From Dama dama (taxonomy: Eukaryota > Chordata > Mammalia > Artiodactyla > Cervidae): a DNA stretch of 64,000 nucleotides. The stretch is from assembly GCF_033118175.1 (NCBI RefSeq), contig NC_083710.1, positions 42,811,501-42,875,500 of the forward strand, read 5' to 3'. This document shows, one piece after another, positions 1-12,060 of this stretch (position 1 is the stretch's first letter; every line of letters begins with the position of its first letter). A program made the position numbers and the translations under genes. Below the pieces are notes generated by a model. The model was not told the origin of the DNA and made no database searches. It saw only the letters and a program-made list of their open reading frames with translations.

Positions 1-933
1 CAAGTCATTTAGCTTAAAAACTAAACAACTATTTCAAATTATATCAACTGAACATCGTTCTCTCCTAAGATCACACTCTGTAAGAGGTGGTAATGTCGAA
101 AAATCTAGTTAGTGACAAATATATCATGGACATGAAAGGAAATTAAAGCAACATGCTTTTTGGAAGATGAGTATTTAACTTCAAAAGGACAAAAATATGC
201 TGCTTCTGGCCCTTGAGCATAATAACTGTATTTCGGTGTTGTCTGTTTTCAGGTGAAACCTGAAGAAAACCACTTTCAGGAGCCTGATATCTCAGGTAGA
301 AGATATTATGCCTGCAGTAAGTTGCTGGTGGAGAGGCTGACCCAGAGGGAAAGAATGCAAGCAGCTGAGTCACAGAGGCATGGAAATTCATGCTTCTGCT
401 TCTGGGTGTTTACAGTGCTGCAGGGGCCGCTCTGGACCAAGGCTGTCACCTGGTGCAACAATGTGGAGGGATGGAGAACTGACAGCACTGTGACACAGGG
501 TATCATCTCTGGCTGAATAACAGAAAGATGTTCATTTTTGCCAAGTGGAAGCTATCGATGACAATGATATAAGGTTTTACTTTTGAATTAAAAAAAAATC
601 GTGGAGTTTAGTAATTTTTCTGTTTGTGTTAATACATTGGAAGGATGTTCATTGGTGTCAATTTCCAAAGGACTTAAAAGTATAAAACCATGAAATAAAT
701 GACAACTACAGTCTGTTCCTTAGAGGGGTACTAACAAGGCAGTCAGAAGATGGCCATTTCATATCCAACTTCATTGGGGCTCATTTCCATCCCATTCTTA
801 ATGAACTCGAAGACAAAGTGCATTATCATGCTTAAAGCTATACATTAATGTTAAATACTGTAACATCAAATAAATATCTGTTTATCAAATTGAATTTCTA
901 AATTTAAAGTTATCTCTGGCCATGTTATGAAAA
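1..933. other. Unclassified flank with a GC-richer island
   Basis: No repeat family or gene is recognised here. Most of it is AT-rich. About 250-515 is clearly richer in G and C and has short open frames on both strands (87 codons on plus, 66 on minus). Neither resembles a protein family I know, and I see no convincing splice-site pair. It could be a decayed LTR, an old pseudogene or a conserved non-coding segment. Confidence 0.4.
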
Positions 934-1050
934 TGAAAGTGAAAATCACACAGTCATGCATGACTCTTTGTTACCCCACGGTCTGTAGCCTGCCGGGCTC
1001 CTCTGTCCATGAGATTTTCCAGGCAAGAATACTGGAGTGGGTTCCCAAGA
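934..1050 (-). mobile_element. Bov-tA/BovA SINE, truncated
   Basis: Reverse-complement BovA body: the gaaagtgaaa tail, a gactctttg segment, then ctccaggcaagaatactgg. The copy stops after the gagtgggtt block, so the tRNA-derived head is missing. It is diverged and flanked by unique AT-rich DNA. Confidence 0.85.
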
Positions 1051-3739
1051 ATCCTTTAACATTTATGTAGATTGTGTAAATCATGCAGAGCTCACCAAAA
1101 TACGGTAAGAAGGTGTGCAATTGTACTTTTCATGCATAATATCACTGTCTAAACCTCACCTCCAGTTTACAGCTCCAGTCTGTTTATTTAAAAAGCATCT
1201 ATATTCCAGACAAAAGAGGTGAAGGACAGCAACCATAAGAATAGTAACATAAAATGTGTGCCGTTTCATTTGTCAAATCAATAGGGCCATTTTAGTATTT
1301 TTATCCTATACTGTTCAATTTTACAGATTTTGTGGCAATATTGACTTCCAGCTAGAGATATAAAATATAAATATTGTTATATTGTTTAAACTTAGCATGA
1401 CAAAAAGTCAGTGGCATTAAAAACATAATTCTGACGTATACTGAACTATAGACTTAAATAATAGGCAAGGGAGACAAGAAAGAGAAACACAGTTTCATAA
1501 TTTATAAATATAATACAAATACATAAATGCTGGACTGCTACCTTTTCTAATTTGAAGAGCTTTATCAGCCTGAAGCTACTTTAACAAGAAACAGGAAACC
1601 ATGGGGGAATTACTACTCTGGCCCTATATGACTTACTTAACAAGAATTTTCTACATGGTGACAGTAGGATGTCAATAACTGTGGAGAGAAATGGTGGTTA
1701 TTCAGGAAACTCTGCCAAGTGAGGGAAAATTCAAATTTCAAAAGCAGGGACATAACTAACAGATAACAGAAAATTATAAAAAGCCTGGGACTTTTCTCAG
1801 GGGAACCGCAAAGCACTGAATGGATGTTATACCAATAGTACTGTGAGATGGTTAAATTTAAACCACCTTCCTGTTTTGAAGGAACTGGGATAAAGAGACT
1901 AGGCATTTTAAGTGACTTTTTTCAAGGTCACATAGATGAGTCAGTGGGAGAGACAGGTATAACTGCTGAGTGACAGAGACAACAGGAGCTATAGACTTCC
2001 TTCCCTCAACACTGCAGAAATGCCAAACTCCTCCAGCATGCGAGGATGGTGACATGAGCCTCATCATTTCAGAATCTCAGCAAAGGTGCAATACAGGAAG
2101 CTTTACCTCCCCTGGTTGTTTCTTCATTTAAAAACAAATAATAATATTGATTAGATTATGGAATGAATACAGCAAGAGAAATTGGCCACAGATTTTTCAT
2201 ATCTGTTCAGACAAATTATTAGATGCTAAAACAAGGAAGGTTAATGCATGTCAAGAATCTAGACTGCCCACATCCTCTATTCACCCATCACTGATGAAAT
2301 CCGCAAGAGACTATTCTCCAAATGCTAAAATAAATTAATCGGGAGTTAGCTCCTAAGATATCACTACCACATTAAACCTTCTTAAAAGATTATGCCTGAC
2401 TCATATACTGCTTTGATTATTCATTCATGTGGAATTTAAGACTACAAATCACATTTGTTACATTTTAGAAAATTCCCTTTGCATACTTTCAGTTATATCA
2501 AAACTAAATAAATCATCTTTAGCCAAAAATACTTTTTAATCTTCAAGTTCCTCTGGGATGCTGCATGTTTCTATTCTTCCCAGACTTCACTGAATTAAAA
2601 TTAGTCTTTTAAGTTGAGTGCAGAAAAATGTTTAGAAGTAATATTGATGTTAAGAAATAGGTCAGCAAAATAATGATTTTAGTTTAAAAAACTTACACTT
2701 TTTTAATGCATACACCTTCCAAGTTATTAAAAAAAAAAACTGGTAGTCCATAAATTGGTTATTCAAAAAATAATTAATATTATGCTAAAACTAGATTACA
2801 ATTTTGCCTTACCTGCAGGAGACATAATGAATGAGACAGAATGAATGAGACATATTACAGCAATATGCACAAAATGTGAAACCTACAATTTAAAAGTTTG
2901 TTGTTTTCTATGTCTGTATAGTCCTTTCATTTTTCAGAAGTATTGTATGCAGTGCTTTGAGGATTAGTAAATAGCTGCTTGAGGTACAATATCAGTTGCA
3001 TTAAGCAACATGTGATTTAAGGTAAATTGTGAAGAAAAATATGACAGTAGCAAATGCTAACATTTTAGTTATTGAATAGATAACTAAATTGGACTATAAA
3101 GTTAGACAGCTTAACATACAAGTGAACAGAGGTTAATATCAAAATTCACATGTAATCAGAGCCCTTACCCTAAGTATCCTAATCCTTACTCAGGGATCCC
3201 ATGCAGCACCTATACTTTTTGAGGATATGATGCAATGGTGAGCTGGAGCCAGCTCACAGCTGATTGTTATATATTATGGATTTTGCAAGCCATCATTACC
3301 ATGAAATCAGCTATGATGTGAGGATCCATACCATGGAAATTGGCCAATGGTATAAATCATCCCTCTCTCCAGCTCCTTAACTAAGGCAATACTGCAATTA
3401 TCTACAAAAATCTGTGCAGAATGCTACAAGGGCAAAAAGTAATAACTAAATCCCAGCTCCAGCTCTTAACATATTTATTTATGTGAAGGAATCGGATTGG
3501 AGAAATGAAGCTTAAAAACTGAAACAAGGAAGAGTCAAAGCTAGTTGTGACAGTTAAAACTTTAAAGTTTTGGAGAATGAAAGTGCCGTTATCAGAAATA
3601 CAGAATCAAGGGAGGGCATTCATCTGGAAAGTCTGGCTGGGGCATGCATGAGTTGTTCACTTAAGGATTAAATTCAGTGAATGATCAGCTAAACATGAGA
3701 GTTTATTAAATCACCCACGATCACATCTTTGTCTATGAC
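1051..3739. other. AT-rich DNA, no recognised feature
   Basis: I see no SINE, LINE, LTR or plausible gene in this stretch. The open frames on either strand (60-89 codons) have no family resemblance and no codon-like composition. Old repeats eroded beyond recognition by eye are possible. Confidence 0.6.
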
Positions 3740-3925
3740 AATAACACACAGAATTGCCTGAGCATTCAAATCAGCTGGGGAACCTAAGAAAATACTGGTA
3801 TCTGTGTACTACCCTCAGTGATTGTGGCTTAACTGGGCTGGAATGTGGTCTGAGCTCTGGAATATTTTAAATATATCAAGTGAAGCTAATGTGAAAGGAA
3901 GTTTTGGAAACACTGGTCTATGATT
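3740..3925 (+). mobile_element. MER5A-like hAT DNA transposon relic (tentative)
   Basis: The segment order suggests MER5A: a start near 'catcagctggggaacc', a middle with 'gtggtctgag', and a right part with 'aagctaatgtgaaaggaag' ending in 'aacactggtctatg'. MER5A elements are short non-autonomous hAT-Charlie copies. This one is strongly diverged. Confidence 0.45.
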
Positions 3926-4295
3926 TAAACAATTTGAAACCTTTAAATGCTTAAATTCTTGAAACACAGAGAAATAAGAGATATCACAAGTTTTATGGCT
4001 TTGCAGGTCAGTCCCTCCAAGTGTGCTAGTTACTACAATTACTCAGAACTTAGGGAGAAAAGACTTCTATTGTCTACTGCAGAATAGCGATTCAGGAAAA
4101 TGAATCTAGTGGATATCTGCTACTACCAAATTTTAACAATCAGTAGTCAGACAATTGTGGAAAAAATGTCAGCTATTTTTTATTTAAACTGAGATGTGAT
4201 ATCACCAGATGCATAAGACATCGAAAATAAAATTCCTTATAAATGGTATGATGCATGTCTGGGTCACCAAATATAATACTGTATATATTTACAAT

Positions 4296-4514
4296 TGGGC
4301 TTCCTCAGTAGCTCAGTGAGAGAGAATCCGTCTGCCATCAAGAGAGGACACAAGACACAAGAGTTCGATCCCTGGGTCGGGAAGATCCCCTGGAGCAGGG
4401 CATGACAACCCACTCCAGTTTTCTTGCTGGGAAAATCTCATGGACAGAGGAGCTTGGCAGGGTTATGGTCCAGGGGGTCACAAAAGAGTCAGACATGACT
4501 TAAAGACTAAACAA
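4296..4514 (+). mobile_element. Bov-tA SINE, near full length
   Basis: tRNA-derived head (gggcttcctcagtagctcag), B-box-like gttcgatccctgg, then the BovA body with caacccactccagt and the agtcagacatgact end. It faces the next SINE about 85 bp away in inverted orientation. Confidence 0.9.
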
Positions 4515-4591
4515 TAACAATAGCAACATGTTTGAATTTGGGTTAGAAGACTAGTCCCTCTTAAGTGATACTTTGCAAGGAGAACTACCTC

Positions 4592-4803
4592 TTTAGGCCT
4601 GAAAGTGAAAGTCACTCAGTCGTGTCAGACTCTTTGCGACCCCGGGGACTATACAGTCCATGGAATTCTCCAGGCCAGAATACTGGAATGGGTAGTCTTT
4701 CCCTTCTCCAGGGGATCTTCCCAACCCGGGGATCGAACCCAGGTCTCCTGCATTGCAGGCAGATTCTTTATCATCTAAGTCACAAGGTAAGCCTTTTAGG
4801 CCT
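4592..4803 (-). mobile_element. Bov-tA SINE with 9-bp target-site duplication
   Basis: Reverse-complement Bov-tA from the gaaagtgaaagtcactcag tail to the head at about 4793. The perfect repeat tttaggcct at 4592-4600 and 4795-4803 flanks it and is read as the TSD. The open frame over this region is only a translation of the SINE. Confidence 0.93.
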
Positions 4804-5021
4804 AGGCTCTCCATATAGAGAATTCTTTAAGATTATGAACTTGATTCTACCCTTTGAATTCGAGAGAGTGCAAGAATGCTTTTTCTCAGGTGTCAAAGGC
4901 TATCCCTTCTTTTCTGAATGGCAGGTAGAATTCCAGACTGTTTAACAAAACATATTATATAAAATTTGAGGGATGTCTGTTCTACCCTGACTGTATTTTG
5001 CAACATGCAGGTTTGTGGTGT

Positions 5022-5197
5022 ACCAAACAATATTTATTTATTTTTCATTTATTTTTATTAGTTGGAGGCTAATTACTTTACACTGGGAAGACCCAGAGGA
5101 ATCGGGTGGAGAGGGAGGTGGGAGGGGGGATCGGGATGGGGAATACATGTAAATCCATGGCTGATTCATGTCAATGTATGACAAACACCAAACAATA
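5022..5197 (-). mobile_element. Very short L1 3'-end insertion with 5' inversion
   Basis: The left part (about 5033-5084) is the reverse complement of the ruminant L1 3' end (ttagttggaggctaattac). The right part (about 5085-5186) is upstream L1 3'UTR in the opposite orientation (gggaagacccagagg ... gtcaatgtatgac). The perfect repeat accaaacaata flanks the whole at 5022-5032 and 5187-5197. About 154 bp was inserted, inverted at its 5' end as expected from twin priming. Confidence 0.88.
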
Positions 5198-5235
5198 ATC
5201 AGGGGGGAAGGACAGACAAAAGACAGAAAGGTCAA

Positions 5236-7446
5236 CCAGGAATTTTCAGAATTTAGTGGGAATTTAAGACACAGTTTGTGATTCAGAAGATTTGAGCTTG
5301 GGATTCTACATTTTCACCAGGTTTCCAAGGGAAGCTGATGTTTTCAGTGCATTAATTCCTGCACTTTATTTTGAGTAGCAAGGTGATTAAAACCCAGAAT
5401 ACAATTTGCTGGATCCCTTGGATTCACTCTCTTTACATCCTAACAGTGTTTATAAGATATTGTGCTCAGATGTAGAAATATCATATACAAAACAGAAAAA
5501 TTTTTTTTTTCCTCCCACACCAAAATCATCATAAGTTCCTCAAAGGTGCAATTAGTCATTGTTAGCAAAGAACATTTGATCCGGTATTCGCTTAAACCAG
5601 CCGTGAATTTACATATGATTCTGTAATTATTTATTCATACATAAGTACATCTGGGAGAGAAAAAAGGTAAAGCAATCCATCAGCATTAAGAATTTAAATT
5701 TAACTGACGCCAGAATTAGAGAGCATATCCATTTTACACGATATACAACAAAGTGATCGATGGCATTCTTTCTGCTCAAATATTTATTTTGTAAAATAAG
5801 AAACCAAAATATTGGAATGCCCTCTCTTTATTAGTATTGACACAGACCAGTAAGCAGATTCAAGTGTTTAAGCCAGGAAGGACCCCAGTATATAATGCAA
5901 ATCAGCCGATTAAGACAAGTATAGTCACTGACTTATAAAGCAAAGCAAATGATTAAAAAAGAAAAAAAATCTGTTCCTGCACAGCTTCACAGTCAGATCA
6001 ATGGTATTCACCTTCCTCTTTCAGTGTAACTGGAATGTCAATCAAAACCAGAAAACGGAAGGCTTCAGAAGCATTATGTAGCTAAAAAAGGAGACTATTT
6101 TACCCATTAGTAATAAATGTACCTGCTGAGCAGAACACAGTTATACCTGAAAAGGTTCCACAATTTTCTTTGCTTGGCTCTTCCTGCTATGAGGGAACCA
6201 GTGCGCTAAAGAGCATTTTGTAAAAGCAAAAGAGTTTATATAATTGACTTTACTGGAATTAGAAGACAGAATACAGTGTGCTCAACCTGAAGCTGCCTGA
6301 CTCTATGATGAAGGAAAATTGCACAATTTAATAGCCAGATATAGGGACTGTGCAGTAATAGAAGTAATCAAAAGCTTGGCCATGCTTAAAGGAACAAATC
6401 CATTACTTTTCTGTTTACTCGGGAAGGGGGACAGCAAGTGGACTATTTGTAGGAAAGTGCCTGGGCATAGCTTCTGAAGTTGGGCGGCACTCTTAGAAAA
6501 GCGAGGATTTAGGAAGGGACAAATCTAAGTATCCTAATGTTGCTGTGTGTTCTGGAAATTTGATTCTTGTGTCCAAAAGTTCTAACTTCTATTTCATGTG
6601 AAATAGGATACATCTAATTAATTGAAGTTAATTTTTCATCTGCTAGTACTTGGCTACACCAATCTTCACCTTCTTTAGGGATACCATCTTATTCTATTTA
6701 ACACATATTTTCTATAGAAAGGCAACAACTAAGCCATATTTAGGGTGAAAGCATATTAGCCTTTCTTGAACATCTGGTGTAAAGTGAAGTTTCAGCAGTA
6801 GCAATTTATACATCTGCACCAACTTGGGGGAAATGTGACTTGAGTGATTTAATAGCAAGAAGGAGAACTGATTTACACTGCAGCATCAACAAAACAAGAG
6901 CCCGTGAAAATCAAAAGTATCAAGATCCTAACCTTGGATGAACTTAATGCAATCTTGATATTACCAGAATTCAAATAATGGAAAACATTTTATAGTAGAC
7001 TATAATATATTTGAGCAAATTCAGGAATTTGAATATAGAAAAGTGGATGACCATATAATGCACTAGAAATTGTTTAAATCTTGTCACAACATGAATCTAA
7101 CAGTATTATAATGATTCAAACTAAGTAGTTGATCTTTGGATTACAGCTAAATTGGCAGTTAAACATACATAAAATTAATTTTAGTAAAATATAAGTATAT
7201 GTGACAGCTCAATTAGTATGATTTATATACTTCAAAATAATTATACTATTAAGGTAGGCAGTACACTGTCTAGTTTTATTCACATCAAAAAGCTTTCTCA
7301 TGCTTTGTTACCTTAAACTAACCACAGCATCCTAGAAGAATGAACACTGAGCTCGGCTCTTTGATAAACTCTAATATTCAAAATGCTATTTACTCTCTTT
7401 GTGCCTTACTTTGCTCATTTATGAAATTATTATTAAAGATAAACTA
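5236..7446. other. AT-rich DNA, no recognised repeat
   Basis: I recognise no interspersed repeat, gene or structured RNA here. The region between about 5600 and 6500 looks like ordinary unique sequence with mixed composition and could hold conserved non-coding elements, which a single sequence cannot show. Confidence 0.55.
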
Positions 7447-8538
7447 TTGTGTAAAGCAAGAGAGTTCCAAAAAAACATCTACTACTGTTTATTGATTATG
7501 CCAAAGACTGACTGTGTAGACCACAACAAACACTGGAAAATTCTTAACGAGATGGGAATACCAGACCATCTGACCTGCCTCTTGAGAAATCTATATGCAG
7601 GTCAGGAAGCAACAGCTAGAACTGGACATGGAACAAGAGACTGGTTCTAAATAGGAAAAGGAGTACGTCAAGCCTGTATATTGTCACCCTGCTTATTTAA
7701 CTTATATGCAGTGTACATCATGAGAAATGTTGGGCTGGATGAAGCACAAGCTGGAATCAAGATTGTCAGGAGAAATATCAATAACCTCAGATATGCAGAT
7801 GACACCACTCTTATGGCAAAAAGTGAAGAAAAACTAAAGAGCCTCTTGATGAAAGTGAAAGAAGGGAGTGAAAAAGTTGGCTTAAAGTTCAACATTAAGA
7901 AAACGAAGATCATGGCATCTGGCCCATTCACTTCATGGCAAGTAGATGGGGAAACAGTGGCTGACTTTATTTTCCTGCACTCCAAAATCACTGCAGATGG
8001 TGATTGCAGCCATGAAATTAAAAGACTCTTGCTCCTTGGAAGAAAAGTTATGACCAACGTAGAGTGCATATTAAAAGGCAGAGATATTACTTTGCCAACA
8101 AAGGTCTGTCTAGTCAAAGCTTTGGTGTTTCCTGTAGTCATGTGTGGATGTGAGAGTTGGACTATAAAGAAAGCTGAGTGCCAAAGAGTTGGTGCTTTGA
8201 ACTGTGGTGTGGAGAAGACTCTTGAGAGTCCCTTGGACTGCAAGGAGATCCAACCAGTCCATGCTAAAGGAAATAAGTCCTGAATATTCATTGGAAGGAC
8301 TAATGCTGAAGTTGAAACTTCAATACTTGGCCACCTGATGCAAAGAACTGACTCATTGGAAAAGACCCTGATGCTGGGAAAGATTGAAGGCAGGAGGAGA
8401 AGGGAACAACAGAGGATGAGATGGTTGGATGGCAGCACCAACACAATGGACATGAGTTTGAGTAAACTTCAGGAGTTGGCAATGAAGAGAGAGGCCTGGC
8501 GTGCTTCAGTCCATAGGGTAGCAAAGAGTTGGACATGA
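7447..8538 (+). pseudogene. BovB reverse transcriptase fragment, broken
   Basis: This is the C-terminal part of the BovB RT polyprotein, which copies LINE RNA at a nicked target. One frame is open except for stops. It shows LLRNLYAGQEA (about 7590), the palm motif NNLRYADDTTLM (about 7770-7805, catalytic YADD) and the downstream LLMKVKEGSEKVGLKFNI block. An in-frame TAA at 7648-7650 looks like a CAA-to-TAA change. Small deletions near 8195-8215 shift the frame, which ends at TGA 8281-8283. The expected frame reappears at about 8338-8538 (SLEKTLMLGKIEGRRRR). Degenerate and non-functional. Confidence 0.9.
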
Positions 8539-8568
8539 CTGAGTGACTGAAGTGAACTGAACTGAAAT
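7447..8568 (+). mobile_element. BovB LINE (RTE), 5'-truncated
   Basis: BovB 3' portion. It starts near the 'aagcaagagagttcc' motif of the RT domain and runs through the YADD box region to the terminal agtgactgaagtgaactgaactgaa tail. No clear target-site duplication was found. It lacks the endonuclease domain and the 5' end and cannot move by itself. BovB supplies the 3' end shared with BovA-type SINEs, which explains the similar tails seen in this window. Confidence 0.95.
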
Positions 8569-9404
8569 AATCCCACAGAAATTAGATACCCATGTTTATT
8601 TTACTAAAACAGATGTGCAGACTTTAAGTGAAAGCTCCTCTATATAAGCCAATGAAATGTTTTATTAAATGTATTAATGAGATAAATTCAATAACTGCTC
8701 ATTTAAGCTAAAGGAAAAATTACTATTAGAATTTTATGCAGAATCCTTGAAATTTGCTAAGTAAGAAAAGCTTGCCTTCACCAAATCTTAATGTTCTCAA
8801 TATGTTCTTCACAAAGCACCAACTTCACCAAGAGAAATAAAGCATGATAATAAAAAATATAGAACCTAGACTCTGGAATTACTTTTTTCAAATATCAACA
8901 AATTATTTTTTTCTCACAGAAATGCAACTATATCTCTTGACACAATATTTAATTCTGTTCAATTCAATAACATTCTTTTTTCTCCATCTACATTCTTCTT
9001 CCTCTCCATCCCCTTCTCCACCAAAGAGGAGAGAAAAAAAAAAGTATTCATATTAGAAATGTTTATCTTCTTGTATTCACTGATACTTATTGTTTCTAAA
9101 TCAACAAATCCATTGCCAAATTCCTATGCCCTTCCTATTTCCCACTTCCCCATTTCACCAATCATTCTGCTGCTTTTGCAAGAATCCTTTATCTTGGTTT
9201 ATGGTATCAGCATTCCCTCAAGCCAGTAAACAAGGAGATACTCTTTCAAGTCTTCTGTTCCCTTAAATATCTGTTGTATCCTCCTTTCCTATAGAGTCTC
9301 AGACTGCCTAACGATTTCACAGAACTTACCTGCATTTTCTATTTCCATTGTTTTGGTTGAGGACTCCATACTAAAATGGGCAATGTAGCATCTAAAGATC
9401 CCAC
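8569..9404. other. Unclassified AT-rich and pyrimidine-rich DNA
   Basis: No confident feature. About 8990-9030 is a short pyrimidine-rich patch. From about 9090 the sequence has the C/T-rich texture of an old L2 copy, but I cannot match it well enough to call. Confidence 0.5.
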
Positions 9405-9505
9405 TTCCAGTGAGTTTATTCTACATCTTACTTCAAGGCTAATCTTTGTAAAAAGATGTCTGATCATCATTACTTGTCCTTTAATGGCTTCTAATTAAGT
9501 GAAAA
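9405..9505 (+). mobile_element. L2 LINE relic (tentative)
   Basis: The order 'ctaatctttgtaaaaagatgtctgatcat' (split here) followed by 'ttgtcctttaatggcttct' resembles the L2 segment in which a hydrophobic C-terminal frame reads over 'ctgatcatgtcact ... aatggcttcc'. Short and diverged. Confidence 0.35.
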
Positions 9506-10309
9506 TTTGGTTTTCAAACTTTCATGTTTGAGGAGACAATGATTTAATAGACCTGAGGTGATAGGAAACTGTGTTACCATAGTTATCAGGGAATCCTAAC
9601 ACAGGTTTTTGGGAAATACACTCTAGAAGAACTTTTTTGACTTAGAGGTAAACAAATGGATAATATTTAATTGAAATTATTCATATTTTTTTTTAACTTT
9701 GAATGTCCTTGAGATGACTTGAGAGCACCAATTTCTCGAGAGCACCAATTTCCACAAAAGATCTCTCTTACTCATTCAGCACTTGTTACTGGCTTTCTGG
9801 ATTTGCAGAGCGGCTGATGGTAAAAATATTTAATGGGAGATGCTACTTAACATGGAAGAACTACTAATCCAATGAAGAAGTGGATTTTTATTTTTAATGT
9901 AAGATGTGATGTTCTAAGGAAGCACTAAGAAACTAATTATGAACACGTAATATGAGAAATCACAAAGGAGACAATGTTTAAGCTCTTTTTCTTTTCTTTT
10001 ATATGTTTACAAATATTTTAATACATACACATGGTAAAATCAATTCAAACAACATGAAAAAACTAAATTTAACAGAATGGAAAGTGAACGTCTAGTGAGC
10101 ATTACCAGGGTTCCAGTACAAAGTCAACCACTATTCTTGGTTTCTTGTAGCAAGAAACCTATGCATAGTAAATTCTCCAAGTCTATTTACTAGGAATTGT
10201 ATAACTTCTCCTCCCTTCTCACAATTCCAATAATTCCTTCCAATCATCCTTGGTTTGTTTTTTTCACACACAATCTCCAACCTGCTGGCAAATTCTCGAT
10301 TTTAAAAAT
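9506..10309. other. AT-rich DNA with a 17-bp tandem duplication
   Basis: No interspersed repeat recognised. At 9721-9754 the unit gagagcaccaatttctc is present twice in tandem, the second copy differing only at its end. The rest is AT-rich without gene-like signals. Confidence 0.5.
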
Positions 10310-10600
10310 CATCTGAGAATTAGTCTACTTCTCAGTATATCTACTGGCACCACTCTGGTCCAAGCTATCCTCATCTCAGGCACTTCTCTAATGACATGGT
10401 CTATTCTTGACACACTAAAAAATTCACCTTTTAAAAATATAAGGCGGATAACTCATTTCTCTGACTCAGTCATGAATCTCTTGGCATTAGCAATCTTTAT
10501 TAACCACTCTCAAAATTTATCTTCCCTTACACATCGTGACAATACCTACCCTGCTTGCTGTACTGTGATAATGGTAATACTATCTATTAAATGTCTCTCA
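10310..10600 (+). mobile_element. L2 LINE relic (tentative)
   Basis: C/T-rich sequence whose segments (ctactggcaccactctggtcc, aagctatcctcatctc, then a run of pyrimidine-rich blocks) follow the order of the L2 C-terminal and 3' region. The 128-codon open frame over it is a by-product and has no recognisable domain. Confidence 0.4.
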
Positions 10601-11007
10601 AATGCAAGGCACATATATATTTACTTAATAGCTTAATTTATTCATGGATAAAGTATGAATGATAAAATTACTGTTTGTTCAATGGCTGTGTAAACTAAAA
10701 TTTGTCTTGTGTTAACAATTAGGCTACACATAATGTTTCCATATTTAAAGTATTTCACATTGGTAATGAGTTGAATAAAGCTGTGAATATACTCCTTCTA
10801 CAGAGAAATCTTCTAAGGACTCTTCTATGTATTTTCTAGAGATGCTTAGATAACTGATATTACAAGCATGCCCATACAGATCTAATCATTCTGCACCCAA
10901 GGAGACAAAGTTAAGGACTAAAGTTGGACAAAAATATATGCAAGAATATTATTCTGGAAACATAATATTCAACAGGGGTGCTTTCTAAGGAACTCATTTA
11001 TGCATGG
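10601..11007. other. AT-rich DNA, nothing recognised
   Basis: No repeat family, gene or structured element seen between the L2-like fragment and the TG microsatellite. Confidence 0.55.
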
Positions 11008-11037
11008 GTGTGTGTGTGTGTTTGTGTGTGTGTGTGT
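11008..11037. repeat. (TG)n microsatellite, interrupted
   Basis: TG dinucleotides with one TTT interruption. It lies about 20 bp from the tail of the minus-strand BovB copy. Confidence 0.95.
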
Positions 11038-11054
11038 AGGAGGTAGGGGTGGTT

Positions 11055-11793
11055 TATCAGTTCAGTTCAGTTTATCAGTTCAGTTCAGTTCAGTTCAGTC
11101 GCTCAGTCCGACTCTTTGCAACCCCATGAATCGTAGCATGCCAGGCCTCCCTGTCCATCACAAGCTCCCGGAGTTTAGTCAAACTCATGCCCATCGAGTC
11201 GGTGATGCCATCCAGCCATCTCATCCTCTGTCATCCCCTTCTCCTCCTTTCTAATGAGTCAACTCTTCGCATGAGGTGGCCAAAGTATTGGAGTTTCAGC
11301 TTCAGTGTCAGTCCTTCCAATGAACACCCAGGACTGATCTCCTTCAGGATGGACTGGTTGGATCTCCTTGAAGTCCTAGGGACTCTCAAGAGTTTTCTCC
11401 AACACCACAGTTCAAAAGCATCAATTTTTCGGCGCTCAGCTTTCTTCACAGTCCAACTCTCACATCTATACAAGACCACTGGAAAAACCATAGCCTTGAC
11501 CAGATGGACCTTTGTTGGCAAAGTAATGTCTCTGCCTTTTAGCATGCTATCTAGGTTGGTCATAACTTTCCTCCCAAGGAGTAAACATCTTTTAATTTCA
11601 GGGCTGCAATCACCATCTGCAATGATTTTTGGAGCCCCCAAAAATAAAGTTTGACACTGTTTCCCCATCTATTTCCCATGAGGTGATGGGCCCAGATGCC
11701 ATGATCTTAGTTTTCTGAATGTTAAGCTTTAAGCCAACTTTTTCATTCTCCTCTTTCACTTTAATCAAGAGGCTTTTTAGTTCCTCTTCACCT
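11055..11793 (-). mobile_element. BovB LINE, 5'-truncated
   Basis: Reverse-complement BovB from the (cagtt)n tail to the 'ttttagttcctcttcacc' segment. The tail is expanded and partly duplicated: tttatcagttcagttcag occurs twice in a row. The minus-strand frame at 11231-11668 is the BovB C-terminal region (LVKAMVFPVVLYRCESWTVK, then a frame break). Only the 3' 740 bp are present. Confidence 0.95.
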
Positions 11794-11917
11794 AAAAGAA
11801 GAGTTAGGTCAAAAATATCCCTATTGCCAAGACATTTATGTCTTTGTCATATTGCTTAAACTCAGCCTCTGTGCACCAGTGCTAAATCAAATGTTAGGGA
11901 CAGTTTGGGGTGAAGTA

Positions 11918-12060
11918 GAGGTAGAGAAAGGAATGGCTGACCCAACTGCAGTATTCTTGCCTGGAGAATTCCATGAACAGAGGAGACTGGTGGGCTACAG
12001 TCCACAGGGTCACAAAGAGGTGGACAAGACTGAGCATCTAACACTTTCACTTTCACTTTC
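11918..12060 (+). mobile_element. BovA SINE 3' portion
   Basis: Contains gcagtattcttgcctggaga, the agtccacagggtcacaaag block and a (cttt)n-like tail cactttcactttcac. The head is missing or highly diverged. It abuts the next SINE in the same orientation, so the two may form one dimeric insertion. Confidence 0.85.

Noticed and set aside
4565..4945. A 126-codon open frame
   Set aside because: Mostly a translation of a SINE body (SHSVVSDSLRPRGLYSPWN), the kind of frame found in countless SINE copies.
7681..8283. A 200-codon open frame as a gene
   Set aside because: It is part of a 5'-truncated BovB with YADD and the usual flanking motifs, with a stop upstream and a frame break downstream. It is a retroelement fragment.
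10250..10636. A 128-codon open frame as a small protein gene
   Set aside because: It lies over a C/T-rich L2-like relic, has a biased hydrophobic/serine composition and no recognisable domain, start context or exon signals.
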